Shown piece by piece: positions 37,356-44,924 of a DNA stretch of 64,000 nt. The DNA is taken from NCBI RefSeq assembly GCF_002025255.2, contig NZ_CP054587.1, positions 2,840,576-2,904,575 of the forward strand, written 5' to 3'. Position 1 is the first letter of the stretch, and the number at the start of each line of letters is the position of its first letter. The translations under genes and the position numbers were made by a program. The notes under the pieces were generated by a model. It was not told where the DNA came from, searched no databases, and was given only the letters and a program-made list of their open reading frames with translations. Source of the DNA: Halolamina sp. CBA1230. Lineage in GTDB: Archaea; Halobacteriota; Halobacteria; Halobacteriales; Haloferacaceae.

Positions 37356-38786
37356 ATGAGTTCAGACCAGGACCACCTACAACAGACCGACACCGAGGAG
37401 CGCTTCGACTTCAAGAAGGACTCCAAGGCCGCCTACGCGGCTGAGAAAGGGCTGACCGAGGAGACGATCCACGCGATCTCCGACGACAAGGACGAGCCCG
37501 ACTGGATGCGCGAGCGCCGGCTGCGCGCGCTCGAGCAGTTCCAGGCGATGCCGATGCCGACCGACTGGCCGGGCCAGCCCGACCTCAGCGAGCTCGACAT
37601 CGACGAGATCGTCCCGTACGTCCGCCCGGACATCGAGACCCGTGGCGGCGTCGACGACTGGACGGATCTCCCCGACGAGATCAAGGACACGTTCGACAAG
37701 CTGGGCATCCCCGAGGCCGAGAAGAACGCGCTCTCGGGCGTCGGCGCCCAGTACGAGTCGGAGGTCGTCTACCAGAACATGCAGGAGCGCTGGGAGGAGA
37801 AAGGCGTCGTCTTCTGCAACATGGACGAGGCCGTCCAGGAGCACGAGGAGCTCGTCAAGGAGCACTTCATGACGAACTGCGTCCCCCCGAGCGACAACAA
37901 GTTCGCCGCGCTCCACGGCGCCATCTGGTCGGGCGGCTCGTTCGTTTACGTCCCCGAGGACGTGACCGTCGAGATGCCCGTCCAGGCGTACTTCCGGATG
38001 AACTCCGAGGGGATGGGGCAGTTCGAGCACACGCTCATCATCGCCGAGGAGAACTCGGAGGTCCACTACATCGAGGGCTGTTCCGCCCCGAAGTACTCCG
38101 CGTTCAACCTCCACTCCGGCGGCGTCGAAGTGTTCGTGGGCGAGGACGCCCACGTCCAGTACTCGACCGTGCAGAACTGGTCGAAGAACACGTACAACCT
38201 CAACACCAAGCGCGCCCTCGTCGAGCAGGAGGGCCGCATGGAGTGGATCTCGGGCTCGATGGGCTCGAAAGCGACGATGCTCTACCCCTCGACGGTGCTG
38301 AAGGGGCGAGGCGCGTCGGACAACCACATCACCATCGCCTTCGCGGGCGAGGGGCAGGACATCGACACCGGCGCGAAGGTGTACCACAACGCGCCGAACA
38401 CGAAGTCCACCATCGAGTCGAAATCCATCAGCAAGGACGGCGGCCGCACCAACTACCGCGGCCTGGTCCACATCGCCGACGGCGCCGAGAACTCCTCGAC
38501 GGCCGTCGAGTGTGACGCGCTGATGTTCGACAACGAGTCGACCTCCGACACGATGCCGTACATGGAGATCAACGAGTCGAAGGTCGACGTGGCCCACGAG
38601 GCGACGGTGGGGAAGATCGGCGACGAGGACATCTTCTACCTCCAGACCCGCGGGCTCGACGACGACGACGCGAAGCAGATGATCGTCTCCGGCTTCATCG
38701 AGCCGATCACGGAGGAGCTCCCCATCGAGTACGCGGTGGAGCTGAACCGGCTGGTCGAGCTCGAGATGGAGGGGAGCCTCGGATAA
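37356..38786 (+). CDS. sufB: Fe-S cluster scaffold SufB
   Basis: 476 residues. Right-handed beta-helix SufBD core. Characteristic stretches are FVYVPEDVTVEMPVQAYFRM, YIEGCSAPKYS with its conserved Cys, STVQNWSKNTYNLNTKRA and TVGKIGDEDIFYLQTRGL. SufB carries the nascent [Fe-S] cluster in complex with SufC and SufD. It begins 3 bp after the sufC stop and its TAA overlaps the sufD ATG (TAATG). Confidence 0.96.
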   Translation: MSSDQDHLQQTDTEERFDFKKDSKAAYAAEKGLTEETIHAISDDKDEPDWMRERRLRALEQFQAMPMPTDWPGQPDLSELDIDEIVPYVRPDIETRGGVDDWTDLPDEIKDTFDKLGIPEAEKNALSGVGAQYESEVVYQNMQERWEEKGVVFCNMDEAVQEHEELVKEHFMTNCVPPSDNKFAALHGAIWSGGSFVYVPEDVTVEMPVQAYFRMNSEGMGQFEHTLIIAEENSEVHYIEGCSAPKYSAFNLHSGGVEVFVGEDAHVQYSTVQNWSKNTYNLNTKRALVEQEGRMEWISGSMGSKATMLYPSTVLKGRGASDNHITIAFAGEGQDIDTGAKVYHNAPNTKSTIESKSISKDGGRTNYRGLVHIADGAENSSTAVECDALMFDNESTSDTMPYMEINESKVDVAHEATVGKIGDEDIFYLQTRGLDDDDAKQMIVSGFIEPITEELPIEYAVELNRLVELEMEGSLG

Positions 38787-40003
38787 TGAGTGCGACGCTC
38801 AAACAGGGGCTCACCGCGGACACCGTCCGCGAACTCTCCGAGGCACGCGACGAACCCGAGTGGCTGCTCGACCGCCGCCTCGAGGCGCTCGAGGCGCTCG
38901 AGGAGTTGGACCTGCCGGACGTCATCCAGACGCCCGGCCGTCGGTGGACGAACCTCACCGACCTCAAGTTCGAGCAGCTGGTCGACCCGCTGAACCAGTC
39001 CGACGAGACCGAGCGCGTCACCGCCGAGGGCGTCGAGGTGCTCGACTTCGAGACCGCACTCGAGGAGCACGAGGAGCTGCTCCGTGAGGAGTTCGGGTCG
39101 ACGCTCGACCCCCAGAGCAACTACCTCACGGCGCTGTCGGCAGCCCTCTTCACCACGGGCACGCTGATCTACGTCCCCGAGGGCGTCGACGCCGAGGACG
39201 TGAAGATCCGGACCGAGATGCGCTCGGACTCGCTGTTCAGCCACACGCTGGTCGTGACCGAGGAGAGCGCCTCCGTCACGATCCTTGAGGCCATCGACGA
39301 CGAGGGCCCGACCGCGGACGACGAGGGTCGCTACTTCAGCAACCTCGTCGAGGTCGCCGCGGGCGCGAACTCGAACGTCCAGTTCGGCTCGCTGCAGAAC
39401 CTCTCGGAGGACGCCTACTGCTACACGCTCAAGCACGGCGCGGCCACCGACGACGCGACGGTCGACTGGATCGAGGGGAACTTCGGCACCCAGATCACCC
39501 GATCCGACGTCGAGACCGAGCTGAACGGCGAGGGGAGCGAGTCCCAGATCGTCGGCGCGTTCTTCGGCCACGAGGACCAGCACTTCGACGTGAACGCCCG
39601 TGTCTGGCACAACGCCGAGCACACGACCGCCGACCTCGTGACCCGCGGCGTGCTCGACGACACCGCGCGCTCGGTGTACGAGGGCGTCCAGGACGTCGGC
39701 CGTGACGCCTGGGACACTTCCTCGTACCAGCGCGAGAACACCCTGATGCTGAGCGACGACAGCGAGGCTGACGCCTCGCCGAAGCTGATCATCAAGAACC
39801 ACGACACCGAGGCCAGCCACTCCGCGACGGTCGGGCAGGTCGACCAGCAGGACCTGTTCTACATGACCTCGCGGGGCATCAGCCCGGAGCAGGCTCGGAA
39901 CATGCTCGTGGAGGGCTTCTTCGTGCCCGTCCTCGAGGAGATCGCGGTCGAGGAGTTCCGCGACGACGTCGAGGAGCTCGTTCAGGAACGCCTCCGGAAC
40001 TGA
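38786..40003 (+). CDS. sufD: Fe-S cluster assembly protein SufD
   Basis: 405 residues, paralogous to SufB (LIYVPEGVDAEDVKIRTEM, SATVGQVDQQDLFYMTSRGI). The helical N-terminal domain resembles that of SufB. It completes the SufBC2D complex. Translationally coupled to sufB by a one-base overlap. A run of T residues at about 40031 (CCCGTTTTTCGG) is a plausible terminator. Confidence 0.95.
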   Translation: MSATLKQGLTADTVRELSEARDEPEWLLDRRLEALEALEELDLPDVIQTPGRRWTNLTDLKFEQLVDPLNQSDETERVTAEGVEVLDFETALEEHEELLREEFGSTLDPQSNYLTALSAALFTTGTLIYVPEGVDAEDVKIRTEMRSDSLFSHTLVVTEESASVTILEAIDDEGPTADDEGRYFSNLVEVAAGANSNVQFGSLQNLSEDAYCYTLKHGAATDDATVDWIEGNFGTQITRSDVETELNGEGSESQIVGAFFGHEDQHFDVNARVWHNAEHTTADLVTRGVLDDTARSVYEGVQDVGRDAWDTSSYQRENTLMLSDDSEADASPKLIIKNHDTEASHSATVGQVDQQDLFYMTSRGISPEQARNMLVEGFFVPVLEEIAVEEFRDDVEELVQERLRN

Positions 40004-40029
40004 CCGGGCGTTCCGGCCCAGTCTTCTCC

Positions 40030-40042
40030 CGTTTTTCGGCCG
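40030..40042 (+). terminator. T-rich terminator after sufD
   Basis: CCGTTTTTCGG, the only T-run in the 134-bp gap after the sufCBD operon, 25-35 bp past the stop. Archaeal termination at T-runs makes this likely. Confidence 0.4.
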
Positions 40043-40070
40043 AGTAGTGACAACGAGGCGTCCGGCGGTA

Positions 40071-40118
40071 GCTTTATGGTGGTGTGTAAAGGAGGCTTTA
40101 CTGTAAAGGACGCTTTCC
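40071..40118 (+). promoter_or_regulatory. Promoter and double-dyad operator of the DUF2178/Xre cassette
   Basis: A TATA-like TTTAT at 40073-40077 predicts transcription start near 40100. Two inverted repeats straddle this point: GTAAAG-N4-CTTTAC at 40086-40101 (perfect) and GTAAAG-N4-CTTTCC at 40103-40118 (one mismatch), 17 bp apart. This is a typical arrangement for a Cro/CI-type dimer, and an Xre-family regulator is encoded two genes downstream. Confidence 0.65.
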
Positions 40119-40137
40119 ACAGCGTTCGTGAGCCACC

Positions 40138-40566
40138 ATGAACGAGACGCGAAACGTACTGGAGACGCGGGAGAAGTACCGGAGTCGGATGAACAGCGCG
40201 CTGGGGGCCGGGATCGTCTTCGGCGTGCTCGGGCTGCTCGCGGGGACGTTCCTCGACCGGGATCTGCTCGTCGTCCTCGGGGTCGGCGTGTACTGGCTCG
40301 GCGTGCTGGGGTACGTCGTCATCAAGTGGCGGGCGCCGGTCGCGGTCAGGGACGAGCGCGAGGCCCGGATCAACCGCGAGGCGGCGGAGTTGACTCTCGA
40401 CGTGCTCGCCGCCTCGCTCATCGTCGCCGCGCCGGGGCTGACCGTGCTGACCGTGACGGGCGTGTACGACGTGCCCGAGTTCTACTGGGGGATGGTGACG
40501 ACGCTGGCGCTGGTCGCGATGGTCGTCGGCGTCGCTAACTGGTACACGGAGCGCAAGCGATCGTGA
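40138..40566 (+). CDS. DUF2178 membrane protein
   Basis: 142 residues with four hydrophobic helices in two pairs (ALGAGIVFGVLGLLAGTF, LVVLGVGVYWLGVLGYVVI, then LDVLAASLIVAAPGLTVL, MVTTLALVAMVVGVAN) separated by the charged loop VRDEREARINREAAEL. That loop motif is typical of DUF2178 proteins, which are commonly encoded with a small Xre regulator, as here (4-bp GTGA overlap). Function unknown. Confidence 0.85.
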   Translation: MNETRNVLETREKYRSRMNSALGAGIVFGVLGLLAGTFLDRDLLVVLGVGVYWLGVLGYVVIKWRAPVAVRDEREARINREAAELTLDVLAASLIVAAPGLTVLTVTGVYDVPEFYWGMVTTLALVAMVVGVANWYTERKRS

Positions 40567-40760
40567 ACAACGATCTCCCGGAACGCCGCGACGAGCGCGG
40601 GATGAGTCAGGCCGACCTCGCGGCGGCGGTCGGCGTCTCCCGGCAGACGATCAACGCGATCGAGCGCGACCGCTACGACCCGTCGCTCGAACTCGCGTTC
40701 GACCTGGCCGCGGAGTTCGGCTGCCGGATCGAGGAGATCTTCGACCCCGAGTCGGAGTGA
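40563..40760 (+). CDS. Small Xre-family transcriptional regulator
   Basis: 65 residues from GTG 40563, essentially one helix-turn-helix domain: ERGMSQADLAAAVGVSRQTI then NAIERDRYDPSLELAFDLA and a C-terminal IEEIFDPESE. The start overlaps the DUF2178 stop (GTGA). Most likely autoregulates the cassette through the two dyads at 40086-40118. Confidence 0.9.
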   Translation: MNNDLPERRDERGMSQADLAAAVGVSRQTINAIERDRYDPSLELAFDLAAEFGCRIEEIFDPESE

Positions 40761-40801
40761 GCCCCGAAACAGCTATCCTCGAACCGGGCGAAAAGGGCGC
40801 G

Positions 40802-40993
40802 ATGAGTGAGAACTGGTGGTCGGGGACGCTCCCGGCGTGGGCGGCGATCCCGGCCGGTATCGCGAGTGTGCTCCTCGGCGTCTCGGTATCGGAGGCGTAC
40901 GGGCTCGGCGTGCTCGGCGACGTGGGCCTGACGCTGCTGTTCATGGCCGTTCTGGGCGCCGTGCTGGACCGGACGCTCGACCGACTCAACTGA
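40802..40993 (+). CDS. Small two-helix membrane protein
   Basis: 63 residues from ATG 40802: WAAIPAGIASVLLGVSVS and LLFMAVLGAVLDRTLDRLN. A GTG at 40757 overlapping the regulator stop would add 15 residues. Third gene of the DUF2178/Xre cassette by position. Ends converging on the MFS gene with an 8-bp overlap. Not recognised. Confidence 0.65.
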   Translation: MSENWWSGTLPAWAAIPAGIASVLLGVSVSEAYGLGVLGDVGLTLLFMAVLGAVLDRTLDRLN

Positions 40994-42197
40994 ACATCTT
41001 CTCGCGGCTGATCTGCAGTTTGAGGAACGCCGGGATCGCCACCAGCGCCAGCAGGATCTCCGCGCCGCCGGCGAACGCGAACGCGGCGGGGTAGCCGAAG
41101 TCGTCGGCGATCAGCCCCCCGCCGACGACGCCCGCGAGGAAGCCGAGGCTGCCGGCGATGTTGAACCCGCCCAGCGCGACGCCGCGCTCGCCCGTGGGTG
41201 CGAGGTCGACGACCAGCGCCATCGTCGCCGGCGCCATCAGCGCGCCGAGCACGCCGACCGCGACCATGCCGAACTGCACCGCCAGCAGCGCGTCGCCCCG
41301 CGCCGGGAACGCTCCCTCGGCGGCGCCGATACCCAGCACGACGATCCCGTAGAGCGCCGAGCCGGCGACGATGGGTGCGGTCCGACCGAACTGGTCCGAG
41401 AGCCGGCCGAACGGGTACTGGAGCAGGCCGAAGGGGGCGAAGAAGAGGGCGAGCGTGATCCCGGTCTGGGCGGGCGAGAGCTCGAACGCCGTCCGGAAGT
41501 AGACGGTGCCGACGAGCGCGAAAAAGCCCGCAGTCATGCGGTCCGCGAAGCCGAACGCGAACGGGACCGCGAGTGCGGGGGTTCGACGCAGTGCACCCAG
41601 TGCCTCGCGGAGCCCCTCGTCGTCGCCCTCGGGGGCGTGATCCGAGACGAGCAGCGTCGCGGCGCCGACCAGCGTCAGCAGCGCGGCCCCCGTCCAGAGC
41701 GGGACGAACGGCCCGACCGAGTAGAGTTGGCCGCCCAGCGGCGCACCCAGCGCCGTCCCGAGGCCGATCGCGATCCCGGCGGCGCCCATGTTCCGGCCGT
41801 TCCCCTCACCGAGGTCGGCGAGCATCGACATCGCGAGCGAGAACGCGCCGACGGTCGCAGCGCCCTGGAGGAACCGAACGACGAGCACGAGCCACATCGC
41901 TGGGTTCGTCGGCCCGAGCAGCGCGAGGACGCCGTACCCCAGCGCACCGAGCACGGCGCCGGCGGCGACGAACGGGATGCGCCGGCCGGCGGTGTCGCTG
42001 GCGGCGCCCCAGACGCCCGCCGTGAGCGCGAACGCGGCGAACTCCGCAGCGAGGAACCACGTGCTCGCGTCGAGGTAGTTGCCGCTGCCCAGCCCCATCG
42101 CGGCGACGAGCCGATCCACTCCCGGGTACAGCAGCGTCTGGGAGAGCATCACCGCCCAGACGACGAGTGCGAGTGCGGTCCGGTCGCGGGAGGACAC
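40986..42197 (-). CDS. MFS transporter
   Basis: 403 residues with 12 predicted helices. The MFS loop 2-3 signature appears as GAASDTAGRRIPFVAAG, and its second-half counterpart as YPFGRLSDQFGRTAPIVAG. Resembles the drug-efflux (DHA1) group, e.g. DxxGRR variants; substrate unknown. It is transcribed on the minus strand, divergent from the ferritin-like/sirR pair. Confidence 0.9.
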   Translation of the reverse strand: MSSRDRTALALVVWAVMLSQTLLYPGVDRLVAAMGLGSGNYLDASTWFLAAEFAAFALTAGVWGAASDTAGRRIPFVAAGAVLGALGYGVLALLGPTNPAMWLVLVVRFLQGAATVGAFSLAMSMLADLGEGNGRNMGAAGIAIGLGTALGAPLGGQLYSVGPFVPLWTGAALLTLVGAATLLVSDHAPEGDDEGLREALGALRRTPALAVPFAFGFADRMTAGFFALVGTVYFRTAFELSPAQTGITLALFFAPFGLLQYPFGRLSDQFGRTAPIVAGSALYGIVVLGIGAAEGAFPARGDALLAVQFGMVAVGVLGALMAPATMALVVDLAPTGERGVALGGFNIAGSLGFLAGVVGGGLIADDFGYPAAFAFAGGAEILLALVAIPAFLKLQISREKMFS

Positions 42198-42273
42198 GCG
42201 GGCCCGTTCGAACTCCGAGGCTTTCCGCGTTCCGGGTTCGGTCGACGGCTGGGGGACCCGCTGAAGGGCCGGG

Positions 42274-42279
42274 CTTAAG
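42274..42279 (+). promoter_or_regulatory. TATA-like element CTTAAG upstream of the ferritin-like/sirR operon
   Basis: Centred about 28 bp before the ATG of the 13-codon leader frame at 42305 and about 66 bp before the ferritin-like GTG. The spacing suggests that the mRNA begins at the leader ATG. Confidence 0.45.
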
Positions 42280-42304
42280 TCCCTCCCTCCCGGAGTCGGA
42301 GTCG

Positions 42305-42346
42305 ATGACGACGGTATCGGTCGCCGATCGGCGGTGGTCGCCGTGA
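42305..42346 (+). CDS. Possible 13-residue leader peptide
   Basis: ATG 42305 opens MTTVSVADRRWSP and ends in a TGA that overlaps the GTG start of the ferritin-like gene (GTGA). A CTTAAG box sits at leaderless distance from this ATG, so ribosomes probably begin here and re-initiate. An alternative is a frameshift relative to a longer N-terminus. Confidence 0.35.
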   Translation: MTTVSVADRRWSP

Positions 42347-42840
42347 GCGTCGACCAGCAGGTCGGCTCGGACCACCAGCTCGCCCGCCTGCTCCAGATCG
42401 GTGTCGTGCTGGAGGAGGTCGTCGAGGCACGCGCGTATCGCCACTACCAGAGCCTCGCGGAGGAGGACCGCGACCTCGAAGCAGACGTGGAGGCGCTGCT
42501 CGAGGACGCCGCCGAGGAGTCGGCCCACCACCGCGAACGACTGGAGGAGCTGGTCGACGGGCTCGACGCCGACTCGATCCCGTTCGAGGACATCGAGACG
42601 CTGGTCGAGGCCCGCTACGGCCGCACCAAGCCGGAGGACTTCGACGGCGTGCTGTACGACCAGCTCTGCAACGAGGAGACGGCCTACAAGTTCTACGACG
42701 ACCTGATCGACGCGATCGAGGCCAGCGACGCGGCGTTCTCGCTCGACCGCGACCGCGTGCTCGAGGTGTTGACCGAGATCCGCGACGAGGAGGCGGAGGG
42801 CGTCGAGGAGGTCACCCGGATCATGGAGGCTCGCGAATGA
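42343..42840 (+). CDS. Ferritin-like (rubrerythrin-type) di-iron protein
   Basis: 165 residues from GTG 42343. All-helical, with EEVVEARAYRHYQSLAEED, EESAHHRERLEELVDG and NEETAYKFYDDLID supplying the Glu/His ligands of a ferritin-like four-helix bundle (E..H pairs at about residues 27-34 and 68-74). Probably an iron-binding or peroxide-detoxifying protein. Its stop overlaps the ATG of the DtxR-family regulator, so both belong to one iron-responsive unit. Confidence 0.8.
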   Translation: MSVDQQVGSDHQLARLLQIGVVLEEVVEARAYRHYQSLAEEDRDLEADVEALLEDAAEESAHHRERLEELVDGLDADSIPFEDIETLVEARYGRTKPEDFDGVLYDQLCNEETAYKFYDDLIDAIEASDAAFSLDRDRVLEVLTEIRDEEAEGVEEVTRIMEARE

Positions 42841-43271
42841 ACACGGCTAATCAGTACCTGAAAGCCATCTATCTGGTCCAGCGCACCGACGACGGTCCCG
42901 CGGCGACGGGGCGGGTCGCCGACTCGCTCGACGTGAGCCCCGCCAGCGCCAACGAGATGATCGGCAAGCTGGAGGAGCGCGGACTCGCCGAACACGAGAA
43001 GTACAAGGGCGTCTCGCTCACCGACGAGGGGATCGCCCGCGCGGAGAACGCGCTCCGGACGTACTGCATCATCGAGCGCTTCCTCGCGAACGTGCTGAGC
43101 GTCGAGGAGTACCGCGCCGAGGCCAAGGAGCTGGAGCCGGTGATCGACGAGACGGTGGCGGAGCGACTCGACACCATCATCGACCGCAAGGAGGAGTGTC
43201 CGGACTGCTTCGACGCCGAAGCCGACGCCTGCTGCCACCTCGCGGGGACGTGTAGCGAGGGCGCGGACTGA
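42837..43271 (+). CDS. sirR: DtxR-family metal-dependent regulator (SirR/IdeR type)
   Basis: 144 residues. Winged helix (QYLKAIYLVQR, TGRVADSLDVSPASANEMIG, KLEERGLAEHEKYKGVSLT) followed by the dimerisation/metal domain (YCIIERFLANVL, EELEPVIDETVAERL-like region). No SH3-like third domain. A Cys-rich tail CPDCF...CCHLAGTC is unusual for DtxR and could sense iron or redox. ATGA overlap with the ferritin-like gene. Confidence 0.88.
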   Translation: MNTANQYLKAIYLVQRTDDGPAATGRVADSLDVSPASANEMIGKLEERGLAEHEKYKGVSLTDEGIARAENALRTYCIIERFLANVLSVEEYRAEAKELEPVIDETVAERLDTIIDRKEECPDCFDAEADACCHLAGTCSEGAD

Positions 43272-43317
43272 GAAGAACGGTAATACTCTTGTACGGCGGG
43301 CCGTTTCTTTCCGATAC

Positions 43318-43420
43318 AGTTCCGTGGTGTAGTGGCCAATCATATGGGCCTTTGGACGTGTTCAGTTCGATCTGGCGCGAAGGAAAGCCCATGACGGCGG
43401 TTCGAATCCGCCCGGAACTA
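43318..43420 (+). tRNA. tRNA-Gln (TTG) with 30-nt intron
   Basis: Exons 43318-43355 and 43386-43420 give a 73-nt cloverleaf: acceptor AGTTCCG/CGGAACT, anticodon stem TGGGC/GCCCA and loop CTTTGGA with anticodon TTG; discriminator A; CCA not encoded. The intron at 43356-43385 begins after position 37, the canonical archaeal site, and can form a bulge-helix-bulge for the splicing endonuclease. One base of the splice position is ambiguous. Haloferax tRNA-Gln also carries a short intron. Confidence 0.93.
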
Positions 43421-43531
43421 TCCTGCGAGGAACGAACGTGACGAGCGGATAGCTCGTGGTGGATTCGAAGCAGGGAACAAAACGAGCGAGGTGAGTGGAG
43501 TGACTGCGGTTCGAATCCGCCCGGAACTATC
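43392..43531 (+). repeat. 31-bp direct repeat of the tRNA-Gln 3' end
   Basis: 43392-43422 (inside and just past the tRNA) is repeated at 43501-43531 with one mismatch, period 109 bp. The copied part is the T arm and 3' acceptor strand, the usual attachment site for integrases. Between the copies there is no gene, only short sequence with another TTCGAA. No integrase is visible nearby. Confidence 0.85.
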
Positions 43532-43596
43532 TTCTCACTGAGTAATCGTCCCGTTCCCGCACCGACCTATTTCTCCCTCCCCGCCCAAGTCCACCC

Positions 43597-44856
43597 GTGA
43601 CCGACCGAACCGTCACCGCCGACGTCGTCGTCGTGGGCTGTGGCCCCGGCGGCGCCGTCCTCGCGTACCTCCTCGCCCGCAGCGGCGTCGACGTGGCGCT
43701 GGTCGAGCGCGCGGCGACGTTCGAGCGCGAGTTCCGTGGGTTCGGCTGGAACCCCGGCGTCGTCCGCCTGTTCGACGAGATGGGTATCCTCGACGACGTG
43801 CTCGATCTCGCTCACGAGCAGGTCACGGAGGGGTCGTTCTCGCTGTACGGCGAGGAGGTGACGGTGCTCGACTTCGACACGCTCGACACCGACTACCCCT
43901 ACGCGCTGATGATGGAGCAGCCGGCGCTGCTCGAGTACCTCGTCGAGCGTGCCGGCGCGTACGACAACTTCGCGTTCTACCCCGCGACGACGGTCACCGA
44001 CCTCCGGACCGACGAGTCCGGCGCCGTTCGCGGCGTGCGGGCGAACGACCGCGAAGCCGGCGAGGGCGTGGCGTTCGACGCGCGGGTGGTGGTCGGCGCC
44101 GACGGCCGCTACTCGACCGTCCGCGAGAGCGCCGGCATCGACGCCGGGCTGTTCGAGTCACCGTTCGACCTGGTGTGGTTCAAACTTCCCCGCGGCGCGG
44201 TCGACGCCCACGCACAGGGCCGCATCGACCGCGAGGGGCTGCTCGTCTACTTCGGCCTCGGCGGCGGGGACCTCCAGGTCGGCTACCCCGTCCGGCCCGA
44301 CAACTGGACGGCGATCCGGGAGGCGGGGTTCGACGCGTTCCGCGACCGCGTCGCCGCGATCGACCCGCGGGTCGGCGACGCCGTCGACACTCACCTCGAC
44401 GGGTTCCGGGACACCAGCCTCCTCGATGTCGCGCCCGGCGTCGCCGACCAGTGGACGGCGGACGGACTGCTCCTGCTGGGTGACGCCGCCCATACAGCGA
44501 GCCCCATCGGCGCGCAGGGCAACCCTCTCGCCGTCGAGGACGCCGTCGTCGCCCACGACCACCTCGTGAGCGCCCTCGCGTCGGGAAGCGGAACGGTTCC
44601 CGGCGACCGACTCCGGGAGTTCGAGACGCGGCGCCGGCCGACCGTCGAGCGCGTCGTCGCGCTCCAGCGCCGCGCCGGGCGGGCGATCGGGTTCTGGCTC
44701 GACTACGGCGAGTACGCCCCGCCGTGGCTCGTCCGCGCGTCGGTGGTCACGTTCGGGCAGCGTCTGCCGCGCTTCGGGCCGATCCGGCGGTCGGTCGAGT
44801 CGTTCGCGCTGGGCGATCGTTCCGTCTCGGTCGCCCGCTCGCGGTTCGTCGATTGA
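43597..44856 (+). CDS. FAD-dependent monooxygenase/oxidoreductase (UbiH-like)
   Basis: 419 residues from GTG 43597. N-terminal dinucleotide fold VVVGCGPGGAVLAYLLARSG with E-R after the second strand, VVGADGRYSTVRESAG (DG motif) and the FAD-ribityl motif LLLGDAAHTASPIGAQGNPL. This is the p-hydroxybenzoate hydroxylase/UbiH group, which also includes geranylgeranyl-reductase relatives. Substrate unknown; aromatic substrates are plausible given the ring-cleaving dioxygenase gene next to it. Confidence 0.87.
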   Translation: MTDRTVTADVVVVGCGPGGAVLAYLLARSGVDVALVERAATFEREFRGFGWNPGVVRLFDEMGILDDVLDLAHEQVTEGSFSLYGEEVTVLDFDTLDTDYPYALMMEQPALLEYLVERAGAYDNFAFYPATTVTDLRTDESGAVRGVRANDREAGEGVAFDARVVVGADGRYSTVRESAGIDAGLFESPFDLVWFKLPRGAVDAHAQGRIDREGLLVYFGLGGGDLQVGYPVRPDNWTAIREAGFDAFRDRVAAIDPRVGDAVDTHLDGFRDTSLLDVAPGVADQWTADGLLLLGDAAHTASPIGAQGNPLAVEDAVVAHDHLVSALASGSGTVPGDRLREFETRRRPTVERVVALQRRAGRAIGFWLDYGEYAPPWLVRASVVTFGQRLPRFGPIRRSVESFALGDRSVSVARSRFVD

Positions 44857-44924
44857 CGGCTCCCGTGCGCCGGTAACCCTCGCGTCAGCGCGCACTCAAG
44901 TTCCTCCGGCCCGTACCTGCGGCC

